64,000 nt of DNA, from positions 62,001 to 126,000 of the forward strand of contig CAVUHO010000003.1 in NCBI GenBank assembly GCA_963741385.1, given 5' to 3'. The position numbers and the translations under genes are program-made. This stretch comes from Sulfomarinibacter sp963741385 (GTDB lineage Bacteria; Acidobacteriota; Thermoanaerobaculia; Thermoanaerobaculales; Sulfomarinibacteraceae). Below, piece by piece: positions 16,923-25,882 of this stretch (its first letter is position 1; the number at the start of each line of letters is the position of its first letter). The notes under the pieces were generated by a model, which was given only the letters and a program-made list of their open reading frames with translations, was not told the DNA's origin and did not search any database.

Positions 16923-18002
16923 CTATGCTCGAGGGGCCGTTGCCATGCGGCGACCCAGCGATTCGAGGGTTGCCTCGAAAACACTGGTCGATCCTACCGG
17001 CAGGTCGTCGGGTTGGTTGTCGCCGTAGAAGACCAACGCGACCCGATCCCCGATCACCATCGGTAGGGCAACCCCCTCGCGGGGCCACTCGCCGCCCAGC
17101 ATACGGACAAACTCCGAGTTGCTGCGGACGTGATCGGGCTCGCCGCGAAAAATCTCGCGGTCGCGCACAACTCTGGAAATGATCGAGTTCTCCTGAACCG
17201 ACAGGTTCAACTCACGAACCCTGTGGTTTGGCGGAGCAATTGTCTCGACCAGGCCGAACTGGGCCAGTCCTCGAACGCTGTGGTCGTGAACCGCGAGGAT
17301 CACACCCCTGGAGAATATCGTTTCGGCGGCTTCGAAGATTTCTCGAATGGTCTCGGCAGTCAATACCGGTGCTGCCACGTCGGTCATGATCTCGGCCAGG
17401 GTTGCCGGCTCGGCGGTTTCTTCTTCGCCGTCGTCGGTCGGTTCGAGATCCTGGGAGGCCTCGTCCTGCTCCCGGGCCGCGTCCAGCGCGATGCTACGGG
17501 TGTCCAGGGGTGTGCCGATGATGAAGTCCTTGGCGTCGACCTCGATATCGCCGAAATGCTCGACCTCGAGATTCCTGAATTTGAAGTAGCCGGTTTTCCA
17601 CTCGAAGATCTCGCGGATCACCTGGCCGACCTGGTGGGCGAGGATTCTCTGAACATCCTCCTGCGTCATCGCCCCGAAGCTCACGAGGATCTCGCCCAGG
17701 CGTTTGTCCTCGCGGCTTTTGTGCTGCATGAGCAGGGCCTGGTCGAGCTGCCTGCGGCTCACGATATTCAGCGTCAACGCGATGCTGCCGAAGGTCTCCC
17801 GGATCGAGCTGGAGGCGGCGTAGATGATCTTCCCGTCCCGAAACAGGACCATGCCTTCCTGCGTGCCAGTGGTGAAGTTCAGTTTGCCGGTCTTTTCCGA
17901 CTCCGCCAGAAAGATCAGGATCTCCGCCGGGCCCATGTCTTCGAGTTTTCCGACCAAGGCCACTGTGGGCTCTCCTCTCTCGACGCCGAAACTCAAACGC
18001 AT
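16923..18002 (-). CDS. DUF4388/PATAN-domain regulatory protein
   Basis: 359 residues, cytoplasmic. Residues ~10-110 (LVGKLEDMGPAEILIFLAES...GKLNF) match DUF4388, found in phosphorelay and gliding/motility regulators. Residues ~95-150 (LGEILVSFGAMTQEDVQRIL) resemble the N-terminal domain of type II secretion/pilus ATPases. After an acidic linker the last ~140 residues look like a GAF-type sensory domain. No output domain is present, so it probably acts by protein contacts. It may precede the binding-protein gene in one transcript. Confidence 0.72.
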   Translation of the reverse strand: MRLSFGVERGEPTVALVGKLEDMGPAEILIFLAESEKTGKLNFTTGTQEGMVLFRDGKIIYAASSSIRETFGSIALTLNIVSRRQLDQALLMQHKSREDKRLGEILVSFGAMTQEDVQRILAHQVGQVIREIFEWKTGYFKFRNLEVEHFGDIEVDAKDFIIGTPLDTRSIALDAAREQDEASQDLEPTDDGEEETAEPATLAEIMTDVAAPVLTAETIREIFEAAETIFSRGVILAVHDHSVRGLAQFGLVETIAPPNHRVRELNLSVQENSIISRVVRDREIFRGEPDHVRSNSEFVRMLGGEWPREGVALPMVIGDRVALVFYGDNQPDDLPVGSTSVFEATLESLGRRMATAPRA

Positions 18003-18225
18003 GAGTTTCCGGTGGTGTGGACATCCGAATCTTAGACCATCATGCGACTTCCTTTACGGGGACCGCGTCGAAATGTCGAAATGTCGGAGATAGGGCAATC
18101 AATGTGACGGACGATACACGTCGCTGCGCGGTACGGGGATACGTTGCCTTTCACCCATTGACGGCGCCTCACAACTCCGCGCCATGCCATGATGTGTTCA
18201 CGAATTCTGAAAAAGGGAGACAAAA

Positions 18226-18576
18226 ATGAAAAGACCCGTGTGTGAAAACCGGATGTCCCGAGTGGTTCTCTTGCTCGTCTTTGCCCTGTCGACGATTTCG
18301 GTCGTTGGGGCTTTCGCAGGCGAGGATTCAGGGGGCGATGTGTTCGGGGTCGTCGTGAGCGGCGATGGCAGCGCCTTGCCAGGCGTGCTCATCTCGTTGT
18401 CCGGTGGCGACGTCAAACAAAAGACCGTGTCTGACGACGATGGCGCCTTCCGATTCGCGTCCGTTCCGCCCGGCGACTACGTGGTGGTCTTCGAGGCGCA
18501 GGGCAAGAAGGAGATGAAGCGCAAGGTCGCCGTCGCGACGGGAGATGTGGACCTGGGCACAATCGCCATCGAATGA
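18226..18576 (+). CDS. Exported carboxypeptidase-regulatory-like (CarboxypepD_reg) small protein
   Basis: 116 residues from ATG 18226, with gggaga 6 nt upstream. A signal peptide is followed by one ~80-residue beta-sandwich: GVVVSGDGSALPGVLISLSGG...TVSDDDGAFRFASVPPGDYVV. Alone, such a domain is probably a secreted or envelope-attached binding module. A strong terminator follows at 18648, so this is a one-gene unit. Confidence 0.75.
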   Translation: MKRPVCENRMSRVVLLLVFALSTISVVGAFAGEDSGGDVFGVVVSGDGSALPGVLISLSGGDVKQKTVSDDDGAFRFASVPPGDYVVVFEAQGKKEMKRKVAVATGDVDLGTIAIE

Positions 18577-18647
18577 GGCCGGTTGCTGTGACGCGTGGCC
18601 GCCGCGACGATGTGCGGGTGTGTCGGTAGCACGCGGCGATAACTGCA

Positions 18648-18673
18648 GGGGCGGGGAAGCCCCCGCCCCTTTT
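18648..18673 (+). terminator. Rho-independent terminator
   Basis: ggggcgggg-aag-cccccgcccc followed by tttt, 70 nt past the small exported protein's stop. Confidence 0.82.
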
Positions 18674-18743
18674 GATTGTGTTTTTTCCAAGAGGCTCTCC
18701 CGGCACTCTTGGCGGTTCGAACGGACCGCGACTGGAGTCCGTC

Positions 18744-19844
18744 CTAGGCGGCCGTCACTTCCGCCCGCTCCTTCCGAAGCAGGATCAGAACCCCGCCGGT
18801 GAGGATGAGCAGACCGAGCAGGATGAGGCCCCAATCCGAAACTGTCGGAATGGCCGCGGTCACGAGGTAGGTGAACACCACCTGGCCGTCGGCGCTGCGG
18901 ACTCCTGTCTGGGTGGTGCCGGCGCTGACACCGCCGATATAGCTCGACCCACCGCCGCCGCCGCCGCCGCCGACACCTGAGCCGTTCGCCGCGCCGCCGC
19001 CGCCGCCGCCGCCGTAGTAACCACCCCCGCCGCCGCCGCCGGCGACGTCATAGTTACCGCTCGAGCCGGTGCCGCCCTGCCCGACGCTGCCGTCGGTCCC
19101 GACATTGGCCCCACCGCCATCCTCGGGTCCTCCGATCCCACCGGCAATCTGCGTGCTGCCGCCCCCGAAGTTGATCCCGGCGCCGGGATAACTGAAGCCG
19201 CAGTTGAACGCAGGAGAGCCGTCCACACCGTTCAGGCCGCCGGCCCCGCCGCCCCCACCTCCGCAGCCGCAGGGTTGGCACCCACCGTTGCAGTAGTCTC
19301 TTCCGCTACCGCCTCCTCCACCGGCCACGATCACCCGATCGCTGAGGGCCGTGCCGGCGAGGCGGACATCGGTCGCCCCACCTCCGCCGCCGGCCGGCCC
19401 GCCAGAACACCCTGACCCTGCGGAGCCGTTGCCGCCCGGGCCGCCGCCGTTGAAGCCGCCGGCGCCGTTGCTGTCACCCTGGCCGCCCACGAAGATGTTC
19501 AGCACCTGGCCGGGACTCACGCTGAGCGTCCCCGAGGCGTAGCCGCCGAGACCGCCGGGCTCGTTCGGCAACCGGTCGGCCGCGGCGGCCCCTTCCGCGC
19601 CCCACACCTCGACCTGGATCTCGGTGACACCGGGCGGGACCACGAACGTCTGCATGCCACCCGTGTAGTTGAATGTGTCCTGCGCAAACGCAACAGCGCC
19701 AAACGACAGGATCGCCGCCGCGAAGCAGGCGATGACGAGCGTCGCTCGCACGGAGCTGCCGATGCTCGACAGTCGAGCATGAACGTCGTTCGATTCGGAA
19801 TTGAGCACCGCGGCACCGCGGAGCCCTTCGCAATTGTGTGGCAT
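18744..19844 (-). CDS. Secreted glycine-rich protein with IPTL-CTERM sorting signal
   Basis: 366 residues from ATG 19842-19844, chosen because gaggagg lies 7 nt upstream; an upstream ATG lacks such a site. A long N-terminal signal ends near FAQ. The first domain has FNYTGGMQTFVVPPGVTEI, a jelly-roll start, and then more than 200 residues dense in Gly runs, like the ALK-type Gly-rich region. The C-terminus is IPTVSDWGLILLGLLILTGG followed by LRKER, the tripartite IPTL-CTERM pattern (motif, helix, basic tail) recognised by an exosortase-like enzyme. No such enzyme is in the window. Confidence 0.8.
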   Translation of the reverse strand: MPHNCEGLRGAAVLNSESNDVHARLSSIGSSVRATLVIACFAAAILSFGAVAFAQDTFNYTGGMQTFVVPPGVTEIQVEVWGAEGAAAADRLPNEPGGLGGYASGTLSVSPGQVLNIFVGGQGDSNGAGGFNGGGPGGNGSAGSGCSGGPAGGGGGATDVRLAGTALSDRVIVAGGGGGSGRDYCNGGCQPCGCGGGGGGAGGLNGVDGSPAFNCGFSYPGAGINFGGGSTQIAGGIGGPEDGGGANVGTDGSVGQGGTGSSGNYDVAGGGGGGGYYGGGGGGGAANGSGVGGGGGGGGSSYIGGVSAGTTQTGVRSADGQVVFTYLVTAAIPTVSDWGLILLGLLILTGGVLILLRKERAEVTAA

Positions 19845-20020
19845 GGTGGCGGACCTCCTCGCGGGGAAATTATACTTCGCCGTAGAAGGTGTCAAGAGAC
19901 GGCGGTTTCTGAACGAAAGGGTGCCACCCATTAGAATTCCGGGACTCGATCGGGCCCGAGGTTGGCGCAGTTCTGCGAGTAGAAGCCGACCACGATCGGT
20001 GGGTTGACCAGCGGCGAGAC

Positions 20021-20046
20021 TGAAGGTGGGCCAAGGCCCACCTTCA
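20021..20046. repeat. Perfect 12-bp inverted repeat
   Basis: tgaaggtgggcc and its exact complement around aa, 24 nt downstream of the cytochrome gene stop. No T-run follows on either strand, so a Rho-independent terminator is not proven. A degenerate copy of one arm (tgaaggtgggccgagg) lies near 33150. Confidence 0.6.
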
Positions 20047-20069
20047 GATTCTTCTCGATGGGGAAAACC

Positions 20070-20651
20070 TCACATGGCCGGTGGGTCGATTGAATCCGGC
20101 ACCTGGTTTTCGATCGGCGGGATCGACATCAGGTAGGCGAAGATCGCCTGCAGGTCCTCGTCGGTGGCCATCGCGAGATTGAACCACGGCATCGGCGGCA
20201 GGATCGGGCGCCCGATTCCACGGTGGGTGCCGGTTCGCATGGTGTCGATGAATTCCGCCTCGGTCCAATCACCGATGCCGGTCTCTTCATCCGGCGTGAG
20301 GTTTGCCGAGAAGGAAACCCCCCACGGGCCCACGGCCGCGGTCAGGTGTTCGTTGAACAACAACCATTGCCCGGGACCGATCTGGTCGACGTTGTGGTCG
20401 GGGATCTCGAGATCCGCCGGGTGGCCGGAGAGCAGCCTGCTGTCGTCAAGGCTCGTGCCTCCACCAGAAAAGACCTTCGGTGTGTGGCAGTCGTTGCAAC
20501 CTGCCACCGTGACGAGATAGCGGCCGCGTTCGATCATCTGAGCGGCGGTCTGCGGCGCCGGTGCGGGGTCGGCGGGGAGGCAGCCTCCGAGCACGAACAT
20601 CCCTGTAATCAAAAGCATCCCCGAGATCCGGCGTGAATACGTGAGCGTCAT
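20070..20651 (-). CDS. Cytochrome c-type lipoprotein (single CxxCH)
   Basis: 193 residues from ATG 20649-20651, behind aaaggagg. LITGMFVLGGC is a lipobox, so the mature protein is a lipid-anchored periplasmic protein. CNDCH near residue 52 binds heme c covalently. The pattern RGRYLVTVAGCNDCH...MPWFNLAMATDEDLQAIFAYL with a likely Met ligand is usual for electron-carrier domains of sorbitol/gluconate-dehydrogenase-type cytochromes. It stands alone with no partner oxidoreductase, so the electron donor is unknown. Confidence 0.85.
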   Translation of the reverse strand: MTLTYSRRISGMLLITGMFVLGGCLPADPAPAPQTAAQMIERGRYLVTVAGCNDCHTPKVFSGGGTSLDDSRLLSGHPADLEIPDHNVDQIGPGQWLLFNEHLTAAVGPWGVSFSANLTPDEETGIGDWTEAEFIDTMRTGTHRGIGRPILPPMPWFNLAMATDEDLQAIFAYLMSIPPIENQVPDSIDPPAM

Positions 20652-20875
20652 CTGAAGCCTCCTTTGCTGCCCGCGGTATCTGTTCATTGTCGAGTCATAA
20701 GGAAAAATTAGAGATTGAATCGCAATTTGTCAAGATGGCCGACCATGTGACCTTTGTCGCCTCCCTCCAGCGGCGCCGGGAACGGTGGAATTCTGCACAC
20801 CCTATCCCGGTTGCGCAATGAGACGCTTTTTCAACAAAGGACAACGAGTCGGTTCGAACGCCAAGGAGGTGCAAC

Positions 20876-21826
20876 ATGTCAGAAAAGAAGATCATCGCCG
20901 TCGCGGGAGCGACGGGAGCGCAGGGTGGCGGTCTGGTGCGCGCCATCATGAACGACCCGGACGGCGGTTTCACCGCCCGGGCGCTGACCAGAAATGTGGA
21001 TTCGCCCAAGGCGCGTCAGCTCGCGGCGCTCGGGGCCGAAGTCGTGGCAGCCGACGTCGATGACGTGGCGAGCCTCGAGCGCGCCTTCGAAGGGGCGTAC
21101 GGCGCCTACTGCGTCACCTTTTTCTGGGAGCACTTCTCACCGGAGAAGGAGAAACAGCACGCCAGGAACATGGCCGCGGCGGCCAAGGCGGCGGGCGTGC
21201 AGCACGTCATCTGGTCGACCCTCGAGGATACCCGGCGCTGGGTGCCACTCGACGACGACCGCATGCCGACACTGATGGGTTCGTACAAGGTGCCGCACTT
21301 CGATGCCAAAGGCGAGGTCGATCACGTCTTTCCGGATCTGGGTTTGCCGACGACCCACCTGTTGACTTCGTTCTACTGGGACAACCTGATCCACTTCGGG
21401 ATGGGGCCGAAGAAGGGCGAGGACGGCACGTTCCTGTTCACTCTCCCGATGGGCGAGGGCAAGCTGCCGGGTATCGCGGTTGAGGACATCGGGCGCTCGG
21501 CCTATGAGATCTTCAAGCGCGGCGACGAGTTCATCGGCAAGACCGTCGGCATCGCCGGCGAGCACCTGACCGGTGGGGAGATGGCCGCAGGGCTGGCGCG
21601 GGCCTACGGTGAAGACGTTCGTTACAACTCCGTCGAGCCGGAGGTCTATCGCGCGTTTGGCTTCCCGGGAGCCGAGGATCTCGGCAACATGTTCCAGTTC
21701 AAGCGCGATTTCCAAGAGGTGTTCTGCGGCAGCCGCGACATGGGATTCTCGCGGGAGTTGTTGCCATCGATGCAGACGTTTGACGCCTGGCTCGCCGAAA
21801 ACGCGGGCCGGATACCTCGGGAGTAG
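20876..21826 (+). CDS. NmrA-like NAD(P)-binding protein
   Basis: 316 residues, ATG 20876 after caaggaggtg. The start IIAVAGATGAQGGGLVRAI is a Rossmann GxxGxxG in the form seen in NmrA/HSCARG atypical short-chain dehydrogenases. NVDSPKARQLAALGAEVV follows the second strand. The usual YxxxK pair is not evident, so it is more likely a redox sensor or atypical reductase than a standard dehydrogenase. Alone, with a probable terminator downstream. Confidence 0.85.
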   Translation: MSEKKIIAVAGATGAQGGGLVRAIMNDPDGGFTARALTRNVDSPKARQLAALGAEVVAADVDDVASLERAFEGAYGAYCVTFFWEHFSPEKEKQHARNMAAAAKAAGVQHVIWSTLEDTRRWVPLDDDRMPTLMGSYKVPHFDAKGEVDHVFPDLGLPTTHLLTSFYWDNLIHFGMGPKKGEDGTFLFTLPMGEGKLPGIAVEDIGRSAYEIFKRGDEFIGKTVGIAGEHLTGGEMAAGLARAYGEDVRYNSVEPEVYRAFGFPGAEDLGNMFQFKRDFQEVFCGSRDMGFSRELLPSMQTFDAWLAENAGRIPRE

Positions 21827-21932
21827 CTCGCGACGGTACCGCTCACGGTCGGTGAGGGATCCTGCCAGGGGCTTCGCCGATGGCTTCGCCCGCACACGTC
21901 GATCCCCTCCCCATGAACGCATCTGAGTGCCG

Positions 21933-21960
21933 CAGGGGGGAGGGGGTCATCTCCCCCCTG
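21933..21960 (+). terminator. Probable terminator, possibly bidirectional
   Basis: caggggggag and ctcccccctg form a perfect 10-bp stem with an 8-nt loop, followed by a T-rich atgtgttgtttct. It lies between the convergent NmrA and MBL genes. Confidence 0.5.
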
Positions 21961-22066
21961 ATGTGTTGTTTCTGGCCATCAGACCGCAGCGGCGAGAATC
22001 GCGTCGGTGTGGATCTCGGTGCCGATTCCCGACACCACAGCAACTCGAAATCAGCAATCCGACGAA

Positions 22067-23500
22067 TCAGGTTGGTGCCCCGTCCTTGATTTGGGCCAGG
22101 GCCTCCTTGCCACTCGGACTCTCGGGGTTCAGGGCGAGCGACTTTTCGTACATGGCGACGGCTCTGTCGGTGTCTCCCCTGCGCAGCAGGGCCTCGCCCA
22201 GGCTGTCGTAAACGTTCCATGATTCGGGGAAAAGCTCGACGTTGATCTCGAACATCGTGATGGCTTCGTCAATCCGGTCCTGCTGGATGAAGGCATAGCC
22301 GTAGGCGTTGAACTCGGCCTCGAAGAAGAAGTAGTCGGGAGACTCGCTGTCGCGGTCGGCGATGACCTGGCGAATGGCCTCCTCGTCCGCTCCTTCACCG
22401 AGGAGTTCGAACACCGTGCGCGCGGCCGATGCCTGACCTGACACCTCTCTCCAGAGCTCGGTAATCGAGGCGTGGTTCCCCTGCTGGGAAAACCCCGGGC
22501 TTTCCGCCAGCGAGGGGAAGCGGGCGGCCAACTGGTTCTCGGCCAGCACGGTCTGGATAGCCTGACGCGCCTCGGCAGCTTGATTGACGGCGTTCCACAA
22601 CGTGCGGACGTACTCGACCCGCGCTTCGGCGCCTTTGATGCTGAGCTCGCCATTCCAGTGCGCGGGCATCAGAGTGGTGATGCGCTCCCTGTCGGCGAGG
22701 AGACGGTCCCAGTTGGCGAGCATGCGCGGAAAGTCGTGCTGCACACCGGAGCGCACGATGAAACTGGCCAGACAGCCGGGGGTGTCGGTCAGCCAGACGT
22801 CGGCCATCGTATCGCCCGTGAGCAGCAGCCCGTGCTCGGGCACGAGAATCGCCGTGTCGCTAGCCGTGTGCATGCCCCCGATGTAGGACAGCTCGAAGGT
22901 GGTGTCACCCAGATCCAGCGTCATGCGGTCGGAGAAGGTGAGGGTCGGATGGGCCTGCTCTGCTGCCGCTTCGATTGCACGGAAGTTGAGGCGGTTGAGG
23001 ATCAGGTCTTCTTCGAGCGCCGCGGCCTCGGGAGCGTCAGCGCCGAGGCTCTGCAGCTCGGCTTCGATGTCGGCGATTCGGCCGGGATACCAGGCAAGCG
23101 ACCGTTCGCGGTTGGCGGCGGCCTCGGCCATGCCGGCCGCGATCAGCTCGTGGCCGACGATGGTGCAGTCCTTGTAAACCGCGTTGCCGCCGGTGTGATC
23201 CCCGTGCTCGTGGGTGTTGATGAGGTAGGTGAAGTCCGAGCGCCCGAGCTCGCGAGCGATGGCCTGGCGAAGCTGAGAGTCGACCTCCGGCACCCCAAAG
23301 GTATCGACGACGACGATGCCCTTGTCGGTGGCGAAGGCGAAGGTCGTGGTCGACGAGATGTGGTCGCCGATCCAGAGACGGATCGCTCCGTCACCGATCT
23401 TTTCCACGTGCAAAGGCAGTCCCGCAATTTCTTCGGCGCCTGCCCACGAGACCGCAAGCAGCAGCGACAGCACCACAGTCATCCAGCATCGGTTCTTCAT
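22067..23500 (-). CDS. Exported MBL-fold metallohydrolase with C-terminal TPR
   Basis: 477 residues from ATG 23498-23500, after aaggagga. A signal peptide ends near SWA-GA. The zinc motif THEHGDHTGG (HxHxDH) is near residue 98, with later ligands in GGMHTASDT and at MPAHWNGE. The last ~110 residues hold TPR-like helices (AYGYAFIQQDRIDEAITMFEIN...DRAVAMYEKSLALNP). This is a periplasmic hydrolase of unknown substrate; beta-lactam or lactone hydrolysis cannot be assumed. A 360-bp gap separates it from the divergent radical SAM gene. Confidence 0.82.
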   Translation of the reverse strand: MKNRCWMTVVLSLLLAVSWAGAEEIAGLPLHVEKIGDGAIRLWIGDHISSTTTFAFATDKGIVVVDTFGVPEVDSQLRQAIARELGRSDFTYLINTHEHGDHTGGNAVYKDCTIVGHELIAAGMAEAAANRERSLAWYPGRIADIEAELQSLGADAPEAAALEEDLILNRLNFRAIEAAAEQAHPTLTFSDRMTLDLGDTTFELSYIGGMHTASDTAILVPEHGLLLTGDTMADVWLTDTPGCLASFIVRSGVQHDFPRMLANWDRLLADRERITTLMPAHWNGELSIKGAEARVEYVRTLWNAVNQAAEARQAIQTVLAENQLAARFPSLAESPGFSQQGNHASITELWREVSGQASAARTVFELLGEGADEEAIRQVIADRDSESPDYFFFEAEFNAYGYAFIQQDRIDEAITMFEINVELFPESWNVYDSLGEALLRRGDTDRAVAMYEKSLALNPESPSGKEALAQIKDGAPT

Positions 23501-23859
23501 CGATTCCTCCTTCGTCTCGCAGTGGCCGGGCGTGCCGGCTGTTTCAAAATATGGCTCGATGCAGCGAAAGCTCATTGGTTCACACCGTTCATACGATGAA
23601 GCAAGCGAGGAGTTTTGGCTGGGGCACGGTGAATGCCGTCGGAATATCGGAAAGGAAATGACTTCAGGACGTGGGTTCCACTCTTCGTCGTGGTGATAAT
23701 CGATGTCGCCGAAGCCCGTACCCGGCTCCTATTGCCGGATGACGCGGATCGCGGTGTCGTCCGTTTCGGCGCCGCGGTGACCAATTCGTCAGCTTTCTCC
23801 GTTCCGGTGGCGGTGCGACAATGCAGAAGGCTGCACCCATGTGATTTCGGGAGGTCGTC
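23501..23859. other. Intergenic region between divergent genes
   Basis: No supported gene. Two overlapping open frames (78 and 65 codons) have Arg/Pro-rich, compositionally unlikely products. It presumably carries promoters for the MBL and radical SAM genes, but I see no convincing -35/-10 pair. Confidence 0.4.
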
Positions 23860-24753
23860 ATGCCTTTGACAGGGGTCCACTTCCTGCTCAGTTATCAGTG
23901 CACCCACGAGTGCGACCACTGCTTCGTGTGGGCGAGCCCGCGGGCCGGTGGCACCATGAAGCTCGAGATGCTCAGGAGGGTGCTCGACCAGGCTGGTGAG
24001 CTGGGTTCGGTCGAACAGATCTATTTCGAGGGTGGCGAACCGTTTCTTTTCTACCCTCTGATGATCGAGGGGATTCGCCAGGCGAAAAAGCGCGGTTTCT
24101 CCACCGGCGTTGTGACCAACTGCTACTGGGCTACCGCCGAGGCCGATGCGGCATTGTGGCTGGAGCCGCTCGCCGAACTCGAAGTGGCCGACCTGAGCGT
24201 GTCCAGCGATGCCTTCCACTCAGGTGAGGAGGAGGACCCGAGGCCGGGCTTTGCGGTCGCGGCTGCGAAGAAGCTCGGGCTCGACGAGGCGGTGATCACC
24301 ATCGACCCTCCGACGGTCTGCGCCGCCCCCGACGAAAAAGGTCTGCCCATCGTCGGCGGTTCGGTCCGTTTCCGGGGCCGCGCCGCCGTCAACCTCACCG
24401 CGGATCTCCTGCGTCGTCCGTGGACCGATTTCGTCGAGTGTCCCGACGAGGACTTCCTCGATCCCGGCCGAGTGCACGTCGACGGCTACGGCAATGTCCA
24501 CCTCTGCCAGGGACTGTTGTTGGGCAATGTGGAGAAGACCGCTCTCGGCGAGATGCTCGAAACCTACGACCCGCCCAACCACCCGGTGATCGGACCGCTG
24601 CTGGCCGGCGGCCCCGCCGAACTGGTCCGGGTCTACGATCTGCCCCACGAGAGTGGATACGTGGATGCCTGCCACCTCTGCTACGAGGCGAGGTGCGCGC
24701 TCCGCGATCGATACCCCGAATACTTGGGTCCGCCGAACGTCTACGGTGCGTAG
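23860..24753 (+). CDS. Radical SAM protein with SPASM-like C-terminal cysteines
   Basis: 297 residues from ATG 23860, after gggaggt. QCTHECDHC gives the CxxxCxxC that binds the 4Fe-4S/SAM cluster, and FEGGEPFLF is the usual GGEP motif. The second half has Cys residues at DFVECPD, VHLCQG and CHLCYEARC, consistent with a SPASM or twitch auxiliary cluster. Family members modify peptides or proteins or act on small molecules by radical chemistry. A 64-residue Cys protein follows 23 nt downstream and is probably co-expressed. Confidence 0.85.
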   Translation: MPLTGVHFLLSYQCTHECDHCFVWASPRAGGTMKLEMLRRVLDQAGELGSVEQIYFEGGEPFLFYPLMIEGIRQAKKRGFSTGVVTNCYWATAEADAALWLEPLAELEVADLSVSSDAFHSGEEEDPRPGFAVAAAKKLGLDEAVITIDPPTVCAAPDEKGLPIVGGSVRFRGRAAVNLTADLLRRPWTDFVECPDEDFLDPGRVHVDGYGNVHLCQGLLLGNVEKTALGEMLETYDPPNHPVIGPLLAGGPAELVRVYDLPHESGYVDACHLCYEARCALRDRYPEYLGPPNVYGA

Positions 24754-24776
24754 GAGATGCGGTGAAGGAGGAACAG

Positions 24777-24971
24777 ATGAGCGAACCCGGATGCGCGACC
24801 TGCTCGTTCAGGGCGAAATACGATGACAACCCCAAGTCCATTCTCGGACGGGTGTGGCGCTGGCACACCAACTTCTGCCCGGGGTGGAAGGCCTACATGA
24901 AAACGCTCCCGGACGACGAAAAACAGGCGCTGGTCGAGAAATACAACTTCCCGGCAACCAAGTTCGTCTGA
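24777..24971 (+). CDS. Small CxxC protein downstream of the radical SAM gene
   Basis: 64 residues from ATG 24777, 6 nt after aaggagg. It has GCATC near residue 6, a basic middle (RVWRWHTNFCPGWKAYM) with a third Cys, and a charged helix ending KYNFPATKFV. It has no export signal. The tight spacing and three Cys suggest a partner or substrate of the radical SAM protein, or a small metal-binding protein of anaerobes. No function is known to me. Confidence 0.75.
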   Translation: MSEPGCATCSFRAKYDDNPKSILGRVWRWHTNFCPGWKAYMKTLPDDEKQALVEKYNFPATKFV

Positions 24972-25019
24972 GCAGCCTTGGCGCACGGTCCAAACGATCA
25001 GTTCGTGGCCCGAGGGGGT

Positions 25020-25397
25020 TCAGATTTCAAGCTTGTGAGGTGTCACCGTTTGCTTGGAGGTACCGCGATCCTCCTGCTGCTGCCGCCTGAGGAAGGGGCA
25101 CGCTGAAACGACCTCACGCCCGCTCATAGCCGGGCACCGGGATGCAGCAGCCAGGGACGCGAGGTAGGGGCACCCTGCGACCTGCGCCCGGTCAAAACTC
25201 TGCGGAGCTGACCTGAGATCGACCGATCCCGGCCGGTCGTGCAATCCGTGGACAAACACCGCTGCTTGGATTGTCGGTGGTCTCAGGATCTGGTCGGCGG
25301 AGCCGAGAGCGTGCCTCGGGAAGATGACGGCCACGATGAGCACGGTAAGGACGATCGAAAGACCCAATATGAGCGTTGCCTCGATTGCTGAGCGCAT
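25020..25397 (-). CDS. Small membrane protein with three Cys-Pro motifs
   Basis: 125 residues from ATG 25395-25397, 8 nt after aggaggt. One transmembrane helix (ATLILGLSIVLTVLIVAVIF) is followed by a ~95-residue tail. The tail holds GCPYL, RCPAM and ACPFL in about 28 residues. Cys-Pro pairs like these act as heme-regulatory motifs in other proteins, so heme sensing is a possibility (inference). The gene is convergent with the radical SAM operon. The family is unknown. Confidence 0.55.
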   Translation of the reverse strand: MRSAIEATLILGLSIVLTVLIVAVIFPRHALGSADQILRPPTIQAAVFVHGLHDRPGSVDLRSAPQSFDRAQVAGCPYLASLAAASRCPAMSGREVVSACPFLRRQQQEDRGTSKQTVTPHKLEI

Positions 25398-25597
25398 GGC
25401 GTTGCACCTCCTGAAATGTCCCTTTGGAAAACACGAAAAAGGGCTCGGGGCTTCCCGACTGGCCGTGGGATCACGCAACTGGTTGCCCGAGCCGAGGCCC
25501 CGCGAGACCTGCAGAGAGGTGTTATCTCAACCGAGGTCTTGATATCGTGAGCCGATTTCAGACCCATAAGGAGGATGGCTCCAGAGAGCTCAGTGCC

Positions 25598-25882
25598 TCA
25601 GAGCTGCGATTTGAAGTAGTTGACCGACTGTTTGAAGGTCTTCCAGACGTGCTCAACGTCGTCCTGGAGCGACTCCCACGAGGCCTCACCGGAGTTTTTG
25701 AGCTCGCCGAGTTTCTTTGCGGCGGCGTCCCTCGCGTCTCGGACGTTTTCGACATAGGGCGCCAGCCGTTCCTTCGTCGCATCGCTCGCGTCCGCGAGCT
25801 TGGCTTCGAGCTTGCCCAAATCGGCGTTCCATTCGTCCAGCTGGGCCTTCATCTTTTCAATGTACTCTTCGCGGTTGGCCAT
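25598..25882 (-). CDS. Small coiled-coil stress-type protein
   Basis: 94 residues behind aaaggaga. Almost entirely helical and charged (MANREEYIEKMKAQLDEWNA...), with heptad-like spacing and no membrane helix or Cys. It resembles short sll1863-type stress-related coiled-coil proteins of cyanobacteria and others. Role unknown. Confidence 0.78.
   Translation of the reverse strand: MANREEYIEKMKAQLDEWNADLGKLEAKLADASDATKERLAPYVENVRDARDAAAKKLGELKNSGEASWESLQDDVEHVWKTFKQSVNYFKSQL

Noticed and set aside
17130..18035. Long plus-strand open frame of 301 codons
   Set aside because: It is the antisense of the DUF4388 gene; its product has no signal, domain or ribosome binding site, and the minus-strand protein is clearly real.
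20021..20046. Rho-independent terminator of the cytochrome gene
   Set aside because: The stem is perfect but no T-run follows on either strand, so it is kept only as an inverted repeat.
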